Shown here: positions 9,251 to 16,278 of the stretch, one piece after another
How the letters are laid out: each line of letters opens with the position of its first letter
Numbering within the stretch: the stretch's first letter is position 1
Origin: an uncultured Planctomycetaceae bacterium
Lineage (GTDB): Bacteria; Planctomycetota; Planctomycetia; Planctomycetales; Planctomycetaceae
Direction: 5' to 3'
Assembly: GCA_903896675.1 (NCBI GenBank)
Contig: CAITYU010000307.1
Location: forward strand, 1-45,718
DNA length: 45,718 nt
The notes under the pieces: generated by a model
Told to the model about the DNA's origin: nothing
What the model saw: only the letters and a program-made list of their open reading frames with translations
Databases searched by the model: none
Made by a program: the position numbers and the translations under genes

Positions 9251-9954
9251 CGTCCCGCTCCCTGCTGCACTTCCCGCCAGCCGGAAGGTACTGATCGAAC
9301 CACCACGGACATCATCCGCAGCGCCCGTACCAGCTGCATCCAGCTCCAGCCCACTCCATCCAGGCACAGCACCGTAGGCCGCATCCGCTCAACCAAACGC
9401 TGCAGATCACCGCTGCCGGTCACCGCCGCTGCACGTACGTCCGCACGACGATTCAGCAGGCACGCAGACACCGCCGGATCCGCACTGACACATGCCAGCG
9501 GACGCCCGCCATGCAACTGCAGAATCCGACCGATCGCCGCATCCTCCCCGCTGACTGTCTCCACAACCCAGCCTGCCGAGCCGGCTGCAGACTCCACCAC
9601 AGCAGACCGCTGCAGTTGAATCAACAGCCCGCCCGCTGCCTTCGCAGCCACGGCTCCACCCGCCACCGCTTCCGACAACTGACTGGCCACACGTACCCCA
9701 TGACGACGCAGGTAATCCCGCCCCGATGGTGTCAGTACAGCACCCCGCATCAGTGACACCGTGCGACCAGCCACTCCCGCAGCCGACAACACCGCCTCTG
9801 ACACCACCAGACTGTTCAGCCGGATCACATCGTCAGACACCGCAGCAGACACCACAGCCGGAGACGCTGCTGCAGAGACGCCCGCCGGAACCGGCTGCAG
9901 CTCCCGCAGCACGCTCCGCACAATCTCTTCAACTTGTTCCGCTGTCAGCTTCAT
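9247..9954 (-). CDS. pvmL: Microcompartment-associated protein with encapsulation-like N-terminus and RpiB-like C-terminus, function unknown
   Basis: A 235-residue protein without a firm family. Residues 3-20 (LTAEQVEEIVRSVLREL) form an amphipathic helix of the kind that targets cargo to shells. An Ala-rich linker follows, then LMRGAVLTPSGRDYLRRHGV, a motif like the LTPSARD segment found in EutT and other microcompartment-associated proteins. The C-terminal part (ADVRAAAVTG, then PTVLCLDGVGW and LVRAL) recalls the VRAA...NVLCLGG pattern of RpiB/LacA sugar-phosphate isomerases, but the usual catalytic residues are not recognisable. It starts after a BMC-P gene and overlaps the next BMC-P gene by four bases. 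It may be cargo or an assembly factor; this is inference. Confidence 0.72.
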   Translation of the reverse strand: MKLTAEQVEEIVRSVLRELQPVPAGVSAAASPAVVSAAVSDDVIRLNSLVVSEAVLSAAGVAGRTVSLMRGAVLTPSGRDYLRRHGVRVASQLSEAVAGGAVAAKAAGGLLIQLQRSAVVESAAGSAGWVVETVSGEDAAIGRILQLHGGRPLACVSADPAVSACLLNRRADVRAAAVTGSGDLQRLVERMRPTVLCLDGVGWSWMQLVRALRMMSVVVRSVPSGWREVQQGAGR

Positions 9955-9985
9955 ACCCGTCGTCTGTCCGTTTCAAACACCGTCG

Positions 9986-10255
9986 TCAGGCCTGTGGCTG
10001 AGCATCCAGGATGCCCTGCACGGAAAACCGAATCGGACTGTCCTTCCGCTTCGTCAGTTGCTGGATGTACTTCGTGTCACTGGTGAAAAACACCAGATCC
10101 CCCTTCCTGGCACCCAGTGGATCAATCGCCAGCTGCGGAAACTCACCCTCCTGCAACTGCTGATCCAGCGGCTGCAGAACAATCAGCTTCCAGCCGTTCA
10201 GCGACGAATGCTTCACCGTCGCCGTCACATGCCCCAGTACCCTCGCGATCTGCAT
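9986..10255 (-). CDS. pvmK: BMC-P pentameric shell protein (EutN/CcmL family)
   Basis: An 89-residue EutN/CcmL-type protein: MQIARVLGHVTATVKHSSLNG is the classic family opening (xxAxVxGxVxATxKxxxLxG), followed by KLIVLQPL, a DPLGARKGDLVFFTS strand pair where the usual GAG-GD turn is GARKGD, and RFSVQGILD, the conserved AVVGIVD-like end. It is expected to form pentamers at shell vertices. It lies 14 bp downstream of the aldehyde dehydrogenase gene and 31 bp upstream of the unknown cargo-like gene, within the same transcript. The gene letter is recalled from the described planctomycete locus. Confidence 0.92.
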   Translation of the reverse strand: MQIARVLGHVTATVKHSSLNGWKLIVLQPLDQQLQEGEFPQLAIDPLGARKGDLVFFTSDTKYIQQLTKRKDSPIRFSVQGILDAQPQA

Positions 10256-10269
10256 GACTGCTCCCGCAC

Positions 10270-11703
10270 TCAGATAATGCGAAGGTCTTCCACCATCACA
10301 CAGCGACGCTGCCGAGTAAACGTCAGCGGACTGGTGACACCTTCACCGGTCGGAGTCGCAATGCTGAACGACAGGTAACCCTCTCCGCCCAGACCCAGAC
10401 CCGCCATACACGGACCATTCTTCACAAACAGCGTGGTGTTCATCACCCGCGCCATCTTCGTGATCGTATGCACATCACGCGAATGAATAATTGCCGTATG
10501 ACCGAAGCCGTGTTCGTATTTTCTTGCCAGTGCAATCGCGTGATCCGTGCAGTTCGTTCTGACGAACGGCACAAACGGCATCATCTGCTCTTCCGTGACA
10601 AACGGATTGTGCTCGTCCGTCTCCCCGTACAGAATCTGAGTTTCCGACGGAATCGACAGGCCGATCTGAGCCGCCAGCCACGACGCGTCACGGCCGATAA
10701 AGTCACGGTTCAACTGATAATGACCGCCCTGTTCCTTCGGCGGAGCAAACGCGATCGCCGTGAACGCCGCCGTCTGAGCCGCATTCAGGCGATATCCGCC
10801 ATGCTGCGATACCGCATTCATCAACTGGTCAAAAATCTCCTTCACGGCGAACACTTCCTTTTCGCCGATGCACAGCAGATTGTTGTCAAAAGCAGCACCC
10901 GCCACGATCGACTTCGCCGCATTGCTGATGTCGGCCGTCGCGTCCACCACCACCGGTGGATTGCCCGGACCCGCCACAATCGCCCGCTTCGGACTTCGCA
11001 GGGCCGCACGAGCCACTGCGGGACCGCCAGTCACAACCAGCAGCTTCACACCCCGATGGTCAAACACCTGCTGAGCCGACTCAATCGTGGGATTCCCCAC
11101 AATCGTCACCAGATTCTCCAGCCCCGTCGCCGCATGAATCGCCCGATTGAATCGTCGCACTCCCTCGCTGGCAATCCGCGCACCACTCGGATGCGGATTG
11201 CACACAATCGTATTCCCCGCCGCCACCATGTTCACAAAGTTGCCGGCCAGAGTCGGCAGTGAATGGGTCACCGGAGTAATCGCACCGATGACACCAAACG
11301 GAGCATACTCGGTGACCGTCAGGCCGTGACTGCCACTGACCGCATCCGTCCGCAGAAACTCAACACCCGGCACCGTGCGAATCGCCTTCAGCTTCGCAAT
11401 TTTATGCTCCAGACGACCAATCTTCGTCTCCTCAAACTCCAGACGCCCCAGCTCCTCCGCCTGCTCCTCGCAGATCCGCTTCACAATGTCAATCGCCGTC
11501 CGACGCTGCTCCAGCGACGCACGCGACAACTGCTCAAAGCCCTGCTGAGCCGCTGCGACCGCGTCATCCACATTCTCAAACACCCCCCAGCGGCCGGATG
11601 CCGACGGAGCCGCCGGAGCACGCCCCGTCAGCTGCGACAAAACCTCCTGAACCACCTGCCGTATCGTCTGCTCTGTTGCCTGCACGTCAGCTTCTCTCTG
11701 CAC
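10270..11703 (-). CDS. pvmI: CoA-acylating aldehyde dehydrogenase (PduP-like) with N-terminal encapsulation peptide
   Basis: A 477-residue aldehyde dehydrogenase expected to oxidise lactaldehyde (or propionaldehyde) with NAD and CoA to the acyl-CoA inside the shell. GTG at 11703 is preferred because GGAGG lies five bases upstream and the protein then opens directly with [20 protein letters not shown], an amphipathic helix typical of encapsulation peptides; an in-frame GTG at 11772 overlapping the previous stop lacks a site. Family marks are [34 protein letters not shown] and the active-site Cys in [14 protein letters not shown], which closely matches PduP/EutE rather than non-acylating enzymes. 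The neighbouring PduL and acetate kinase complete the acyl-CoA to acyl-phosphate to acid route. Confidence 0.94.
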   Translation of the reverse strand: MQREADVQATEQTIRQVVQEVLSQLTGRAPAAPSASGRWGVFENVDDAVAAAQQGFEQLSRASLEQRRTAIDIVKRICEEQAEELGRLEFEETKIGRLEHKIAKLKAIRTVPGVEFLRTDAVSGSHGLTVTEYAPFGVIGAITPVTHSLPTLAGNFVNMVAAGNTIVCNPHPSGARIASEGVRRFNRAIHAATGLENLVTIVGNPTIESAQQVFDHRGVKLLVVTGGPAVARAALRSPKRAIVAGPGNPPVVVDATADISNAAKSIVAGAAFDNNLLCIGEKEVFAVKEIFDQLMNAVSQHGGYRLNAAQTAAFTAIAFAPPKEQGGHYQLNRDFIGRDASWLAAQIGLSIPSETQILYGETDEHNPFVTEEQMMPFVPFVRTNCTDHAIALARKYEHGFGHTAIIHSRDVHTITKMARVMNTTLFVKNGPCMAGLGLGGEGYLSFSIATPTGEGVTSPLTFTRQRRCVMVEDLRII

Positions 11704-11713
11704 GGTCGCCTCC
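11704..11713 (-). promoter_or_regulatory. Ribosome binding site deciding the GTG start of the aldehyde dehydrogenase
   Basis: GGAGG (11713-11709) followed by the five-base spacer CGACC sits directly before GTG at 11703. It is the best Shine-Dalgarno match in the 5' part of this frame and supports a 477-residue product over the 500-residue version starting at 11772. Confidence 0.65.
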
Positions 11714-11768
11714 ACGACCCTCTGCCACTTCGCCAGTCCCTCAGCGAATCTGTTCTGCCCCCGAAATC

Positions 11769-12080
11769 TCACTCACCCGAACGAAACACCGTCTTCGAAT
11801 GCACCTGCACCGTGTCCACAATCCCGATGATCGCTGCATCAATCGGCAGCTCCTTCGTCCCCGCCGTAAAACGGGCACTGGAACCCTGCACACACAGCAC
11901 CACTTCACCCTCGCCGGCACCCACCGTGTCAACCACCACAAACGAACGGCCCGTCGGCTTCAGACTCGACTGATCCTTTTCGTCCACCCGCAGCGGCTCC
12001 ACCAGCAGCAACTTCTGCCCAACCAGCGATTCAACCTTCTGAGTCGAAACGAGGCTGCCTGTAATCCTTGCGAGAAACAT
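11769..12080 (-). CDS. pvmH: BMC-P pentameric shell protein (EutN/CcmL family)
   Basis: A 103-residue EutN/CcmL shell protein starting at 12080 (upstream ATGs in this frame belong to antisense of acetate kinase). [21 protein letters not shown] is the family opening, [11 protein letters not shown] the second strand, and [23 protein letters not shown] the highly conserved D-x-vGAG-GE-V segment that lines the pentamer; [12 protein letters not shown] is the typical end. The tail KTVFRSGE is slightly longer than usual. The gene follows acetate kinase by 40 bp and its stop overlaps the more upstream possible start of the aldehyde dehydrogenase. This is the most canonical of the three BMC-P proteins here. 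Confidence 0.93.
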   Translation of the reverse strand: MFLARITGSLVSTQKVESLVGQKLLLVEPLRVDEKDQSSLKPTGRSFVVVDTVGAGEGEVVLCVQGSSARFTAGTKELPIDAAIIGIVDTVQVHSKTVFRSGE

Positions 12081-12120
12081 ACTCAGATCCCCGATACTGA
12101 AACCCCCGCACCGCCCCCGC

Positions 12121-13314
12121 TCATCGCGACGCAATTGCCGCTGCGGTCTGCCGAGCCACCACAATTTCCTCGTTCGTCGGAATCGTCCAGATCTGAACCC
12201 GACTGCCATCCTGATGCAGACCGGTCTCACCCTTCACGCCCCGATTACGCTCCGCACACAGCTGCACCCCGGCCCACTCCATGCGAGCACAGACGTTCGT
12301 CCGAATCCGCTCACTGTTCTCACCAATCCCGCCCGTGAAGACAATCACATCGGCACCACCCAGCAGCGCCATGTACGCCCCCACATAAGACCGAATCGAA
12401 GCCTCAAACAGCCGCAGAGCCAGCTCCGCACGCTCATGACCCGCAGCCGCCGCCTGCTCCAGATCACGACAGTCACCACTCAGTCCGCTGATCCCCAGCA
12501 AACCACCCTTCGACGACATCTCCGATAACACCTGCTCAAACGTCAGCCCCGTCGCCTTCATCACCACGGGAATCGCATAAGGATCAAAATCCCCCACACG
12601 ATTGTTGTTCGGCAAACCTCCCTGAGGACTCATTCCCATGGAAGCCGCCACACTGGCACCACCACTGATCGCACACACCGAAGCACTGCCACCCAGATGA
12701 CAGCTGATGATCTTCAGATCCGCACGCCCCAGCAGCTCTGCTGTTCGCCCCGCAATGAACCGATGACTGGCCCCATGAAATCCCCAGCGGCGAATCTCAT
12801 GCTGCGTGTACCACTCCCACGGTACCGCATACGCCCGATGCTCAAACGGAATCGTTTCATGAAAACCGGTCTCCAGAGCCGCCACGAGCGGAATCTGTGG
12901 AAATGCCTGCTGCAACTGACGCATCGCCCGCACATAAGGCGGGTTGTGCGCCGGAGCAATGTCTGACAACGCTTCCATCTTCTGCAGCAGCGGCTCGTCC
13001 ACGATCCGCACACCACTCAGACTGCCCGCAAACACCGCCTTGAATCCAATGCCGCCGACCTCGTCCACTGACTCCAGACAGCCATGCTCCGCATCCGTCA
13101 GCTGCTGCAGACAGATACTCACAGCCGCCGCATGATTCGGTACCGCCTGACGAAGCTCGGATCGGTGCGAACCGATCTCCGCAAAACAGGTGCTGATCGC
13201 GTCCGGCTGACCTATCCTGTCAATGCCGCCACGCGCCAGCTGCGTCTCATGCTCCAGATCAAACAGCCGATACTTGAAACTGGTTGATCCCAGATTGGCT
13301 ACCAGAACCTTCAT
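12121..13314 (-). CDS. ackA: Acetate kinase family protein (acid kinase) of the microcompartment operon
   Basis: A 397-residue ASKHA-fold kinase that converts acyl phosphate plus ADP to the free acid plus ATP. The start has AGGAGCAGGAG just upstream. Landmarks: [15 protein letters not shown] (N7 and the phosphate-binding loop), [39 protein letters not shown] (acetate kinase signature 2), [13 protein letters not shown] and [13 protein letters not shown]. In the PVM pathway it would act on lactyl or propionyl phosphate made by PduL and give substrate-level ATP. It may have broader specificity than housekeeping AckA; that is inferred from context only. It sits between the BMC-H and BMC-P genes; the 180 bp before it (13315-13494) is the largest gap in the operon and holds no recognisable gene. 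Confidence 0.95.
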   Translation of the reverse strand: MKVLVANLGSTSFKYRLFDLEHETQLARGGIDRIGQPDAISTCFAEIGSHRSELRQAVPNHAAAVSICLQQLTDAEHGCLESVDEVGGIGFKAVFAGSLSGVRIVDEPLLQKMEALSDIAPAHNPPYVRAMRQLQQAFPQIPLVAALETGFHETIPFEHRAYAVPWEWYTQHEIRRWGFHGASHRFIAGRTAELLGRADLKIISCHLGGSASVCAISGGASVAASMGMSPQGGLPNNNRVGDFDPYAIPVVMKATGLTFEQVLSEMSSKGGLLGISGLSGDCRDLEQAAAAGHERAELALRLFEASIRSYVGAYMALLGGADVIVFTGGIGENSERIRTNVCARMEWAGVQLCAERNRGVKGETGLHQDGSRVQIWTIPTNEEIVVARQTAAAIASR

Positions 13315-13494
13315 CTCCTGCTCCTTCTCTGATCACAGTCGCAGCCTCAATGCCGCTCCCTGAACCGGCGTCCTGCTCCCTCTCACCACTCCCTCAGCTG
13401 TCACCACCCTCTGAACTTCACCGCTGCTTCCGCCCCGGAACCGGATCACTCCCGCAACCGCTCCGGGCGGAGGCATCAATGGTGTTCTCGTTTC

Positions 13495-13761
13495 TCACAG
13501 CACCGATTCCAGCAGTGATGCTTCCGGACGCGGAATCAGATGAGCACACACCAGCTCACCGGACTGCGAAGCCGCTGCCGCGCCCGCATCCACTGCAGCC
13601 CGCACCGAACCCACATCACCCTTGATGATCGTCGTGATGTATGCAGCACCAATGTTCAGCTGCTTCACCAGCGTCACATTGGCAGCCTTCAGCGCCGCAT
13701 CCGATGCATGCACAGCAGCCACCAGCCCCTTGGTCTCAATCATCCCAATCGCTTCGTTCAT
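13495..13761 (-). CDS. pvmE: BMC-H hexameric shell protein
   Basis: An 88-residue single Pf00936 BMC domain. The start at 13761 gives the canonical opening NEAIGMIETKGLVAAVHASDAALKAANV, followed by the AYITTIIKGDVGSVRAAVDAG strand-helix pair and the conserved C-terminal ELVCAHLIPRP. Upstream in-frame residues lie in the spacer and are not family-like; GGGGAAG precedes the chosen start. Such proteins form hexagonal tiles that make the shell facets, and the pore is lined by the residues after IIKGDV. Its close paralogue is the next gene upstream, so this is a duplicated pair typical of the PVM microcompartment. No BMC-T gene is present in the window. Confidence 0.96.
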   Translation of the reverse strand: MNEAIGMIETKGLVAAVHASDAALKAANVTLVKQLNIGAAYITTIIKGDVGSVRAAVDAGAAAASQSGELVCAHLIPRPEASLLESVL

Positions 13762-13848
13762 CGCTGACACTTCCCCTGAATTCTGATCCTGAAATGAAAA
13801 CTCTGACACAGTTTCCCGACACCACGGCAATCAGCCGCTGTCAGAAAA

Positions 13849-14157
13849 TCACTTCTTCGCTGCAGCCGGAGCCACCTTCGGCTTCGGCAGCACTGATGCC
13901 ACGTCCTCGTGCGGACGCGGAATCACTTCGGCACTGATCACCTGACCCAGCTTCGATGCCGCTGCTGAACCAGCATCCAGAGCAGCCTTCACGGCAGCGA
14001 CGTCGCCCGTAATAAAGGCCGTGACCAGACCACTGCCGATCTTGTCCCATGACACCAGCTGCACATTCGCAGCCTTCAGCATGGAATCAATCGCCTCCAG
14101 CATGCAGACGAATCCCTTCGTCTCAATCATTCCCAAAGCTTCACTCGTTCTTGCCAT
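13849..14157 (-). CDS. pvmD: BMC-H hexameric shell protein
   Basis: A 102-residue BMC-domain protein starting at 14157 (GGAGAGAG upstream). [21 protein letters not shown] is the conserved opening, [23 protein letters not shown] the pore-forming region, and [14 protein letters not shown] the domain end. A 16-residue tail ([14 protein letters not shown]) extends beyond the paralogue pvmE; Lys/Pro/Ala-rich tails of this kind occur on facet proteins. It is the first shell gene after pduL in the operon and probably the major facet protein. Relative abundance is inferred from promoter proximity only. Confidence 0.96.
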   Translation of the reverse strand: MARTSEALGMIETKGFVCMLEAIDSMLKAANVQLVSWDKIGSGLVTAFITGDVAAVKAALDAGSAAASKLGQVISAEVIPRPHEDVASVLPKPKVAPAAAKK

Positions 14158-14266
14158 CTCAACTCTCTCCCCGCCGCAACCGCCCCCTCCCGGAACTGTC
14201 GCCGGCACCCGAAAAAACAACACTGATCCATCAGCGTCGGTGTAAAGAAAACTCAAACCTCACGAC

Positions 14267-15028
14267 TCAGTGACCACAGGCACACGGCTTCGGCTTCACC
14301 AGTTCCACCTTCACCGCACGATCCAGATTCACCGCATTACCCTCGTCCGTGTCCAGATGCACCTCCAGCTTGATCCCCTTGCCCGCTCGCACCGCCAGAT
14401 CCTCCAGCACCGTCGTGCACGCCGGTGACTCCACTCGCAGATGCACCAGATCCCCGTCCCGCACACCGTAATACTCAAGATCCTCAGGACCCATGTGCAC
14501 GTGCCGCATCGCACGAATCACACCCTGCTGCAACTCCACCACTCCATGCGGCCCCATCAGGACACACCCCGGAGTCCCCTTCACGTCACCACTGATCCGC
14601 ACCGGCAGGTCAATCCCCAGCGAGATCCCATCCGTAAATGCCAGCTCCACCTGCGAATCCGGACGACACGGTCCCAGCACCCGCACGTTCGGCAGCATCC
14701 TGCGACGAGGCCCCACCACGGCAACCGTCTCCTTCGCAGCAAAATAACCGTCCTGATACAACGCCTTCTCAGGAGTCAATTTCGCGCCCGGTCCAAACAG
14801 AATCTCCACATGCTGCTGTGTCAGATGGACATGGCGAGCAGAAATGTTGACCACCAGCGGCCGACGAGATGCCGCAGTCACCACAGACTCCACAGACTCC
14901 GCCGACGCCCGCAGCACCGGAATACCAGACTCACGTACACCCGCGGCCGGCCGTGAACCCAGATGACGAACCAGCACCTCCCGAACCACCCGCTCAACAT
15001 CCGCCGGATTTACTGTCGCTGTCGACAT
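14267..15028 (-). CDS. pduL: PduL-type phosphate acyltransferase with N-terminal encapsulation peptide
   Basis: A 253-residue phosphotransacylase that turns acyl-CoA and phosphate into acyl phosphate and free CoA, recycling CoA within the shell. Residues 8-23 ([16 protein letters not shown]) form an amphipathic encapsulation helix joined by a linker to two PduL beta-barrel repeats. Metal-binding motifs are NISARHVHL (H66, H68), MRHVHMG (H176, H178) and H225 in [12 protein letters not shown], the pattern of the PduL di-zinc site. The C-terminal end CACGH is unusual and could bind metal. It is the first enzyme gene after the regulator. As I recall it corresponds to pvmB in described loci. Confidence 0.95.
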   Translation of the reverse strand: MSTATVNPADVERVVREVLVRHLGSRPAAGVRESGIPVLRASAESVESVVTAASRRPLVVNISARHVHLTQQHVEILFGPGAKLTPEKALYQDGYFAAKETVAVVGPRRRMLPNVRVLGPCRPDSQVELAFTDGISLGIDLPVRISGDVKGTPGCVLMGPHGVVELQQGVIRAMRHVHMGPEDLEYYGVRDGDLVHLRVESPACTTVLEDLAVRAGKGIKLEVHLDTDEGNAVNLDRAVKVELVKPKPCACGH

Positions 15029-15086
15029 GTCTGCCTGCCCCCCCCCTCAACCCTGCACAAACGAAACCACTCACCCCACACCAAAC

Positions 15087-15881
15087 TCAGCCCAAAGCCG
15101 CCGACGGACGCCGACTGCCACGCTCCACCCCCGCGACCTCCATGCGGATCCCCGACTGCTCCATCCGCTGCACCCACTCCTCCGAAATCCCGTCGTCCGT
15201 GACTATCTCATCCAGCACATCCAATGCACACAAATGTGACAACGCCCGCTGACCAAACTTGCTGCTGTCCGCCACCAATGTCACCCGATCCGCCGCCCGA
15301 ATCATCTGCCGCTCAGTCTCCACCAACAACTGGTTGCTGTTGAACAAACCGTCCGACGTGATCCCACCCGTGCTCATCACCAGACGCGATGCATGAATCT
15401 GCTGCAACGCCGTCACTGACAACTCACCCAGCGCCACACCCGTCTTCGGATACACATAACCACCAATAAAAATCAGCTCGATCTCACGACGATTCATCAG
15501 CAATGACGCAATCGGCAGCGAATTCGTCAACACCTGCAACGAACGACCCGCCAGGTGGCGGGCCACCTCCAGAGTCGTCGTGCCACCGTCCAGCAACACC
15601 GTCTCGCCCTCCGAAATCAATTCCGCCGTCCGACGCGCAATCCGCTGCTTCTCCAAAGAGGCCAAACCCCGACGAACATCGAAATCTGATTGAGTATCCC
15701 CGATGAAGGACGCACCGCCACGAGTTCGCTGGATCTGACCGGAGGCGTCAAGAAACTCCAAATCCCGTCGCACCGTCGACTCGCTGGCACCCAACTCGCC
15801 AACCAAAGACTGCAACGTGACGAATCCTCGCTCCTCAGCGATTCTGAGTATTCGAGATCGTCTTTCTTCCACAAGCATCAT
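15087..15881 (-). CDS. DeoR family transcriptional regulator, first gene of the microcompartment operon
   Basis: A 264-residue DeoR-type regulator. The N-terminal winged helix-turn-helix shows the family signature EERRSRILRIAEERGFVTLQSL and GASESTVRRDLEFLDASGQI (recognition helix about residues 33-45) followed by RTRGGA. The C-terminal sugar-phosphate sensor domain has LLDGGTTTLEVARHL and VLTNSLPIA, an ISOCOT-like phosphosugar isomerase fold found in DeoR proteins, and VADSSKFG near the end. It likely represses its own operon and is released by a sugar phosphate, by family analogy. The promoter and repeat pair directly upstream (15914-15973) fit autoregulation. A 58-bp gap separates it from pduL. 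Confidence 0.94.
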   Translation of the reverse strand: MMLVEERRSRILRIAEERGFVTLQSLVGELGASESTVRRDLEFLDASGQIQRTRGGASFIGDTQSDFDVRRGLASLEKQRIARRTAELISEGETVLLDGGTTTLEVARHLAGRSLQVLTNSLPIASLLMNRREIELIFIGGYVYPKTGVALGELSVTALQQIHASRLVMSTGGITSDGLFNSNQLLVETERQMIRAADRVTLVADSSKFGQRALSHLCALDVLDEIVTDDGISEEWVQRMEQSGIRMEVAGVERGSRRPSAALG

Positions 15882-15913
15882 GTTTCCGCCATTTCAGATC
15901 ACGGTTTTGACAG

Positions 15914-15942
15914 ATTATGACTGCTTCTGCAGGAGAAATCAA
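15914..15942 (-). promoter_or_regulatory. Sigma70-like promoter of the microcompartment operon
   Basis: On the minus strand TTGATT (15942-15937) and CATAAT (15919-15914) are separated by exactly 17 bp, close to the TTGACA/TATAAT consensus, and lie about 32 bp before the DeoR start at 15881. This is a by-eye match, but the spacing, position and AT context all fit. It would drive the whole 8.8-kb operon. Confidence 0.65.
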
Positions 15943-15973
15943 CGGATAAGCCGACTGGTAATGACTGATTCTG
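15917..15973. promoter_or_regulatory. Pair of direct repeats, candidate DeoR operators
   Basis: Two 13-bp repeats with one mismatch, ATGACTGCTTCTG at 15917-15929 and ATGACTGATTCTG at 15961-15973, start 44 bp apart. The first overlaps the -10 element and spacer of the operon promoter, where a repressor would block polymerase; the second lies upstream of the -35. Direct repeats are common DeoR-family operators. Binding is inferred, not shown. Confidence 0.45.
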
Positions 15974-16174
15974 ACTGAATTTTTCCCCAATCACCCTTTT
16001 CACTCAAGTCCCTCAACCGCTCGACTCTAGCACATCCGCAGAGTCGCGTTGCCAAATCTCAACAAATCCATACTCCCACAACACAACACATCCCCCCCAA
16101 TCACAACAATCCACACAACCCCGGAAAATCACCTACCCCACCAAATCACAAACTGTTCAAATGTTCCCCATGAA

Positions 16175-16203
16175 TTGACAATCACCGAAATTCAACCTAC
16201 ACT
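16175..16203 (+). promoter_or_regulatory. Sigma70-like promoter of the Ser/Thr kinase gene
   Basis: A perfect TTGACA (16175-16180), a 17-bp spacer and TACACT (16198-16203) lie about 75 bp before the kinase start. The stretch 16050-16170 upstream is unusually AT- and A/C-rich for this window, in keeping with a promoter region. It holds no gene. Confidence 0.6.
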
Positions 16204-16278
16204 TTCCAACGTTCTGCGGCGAAACCACCTACAATGCTCGCCCCAGCCTATGCCCATGGTCCACTGCGGTGAATCGGT

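Noticed and set aside
13315-13494. Possible small gene or attenuator between acetate kinase and pvmE
   Set aside because: No open frame with a ribosome site on the operon strand, and only short imperfect stems such as around CCGGAACCGG; not enough to call a regulator.
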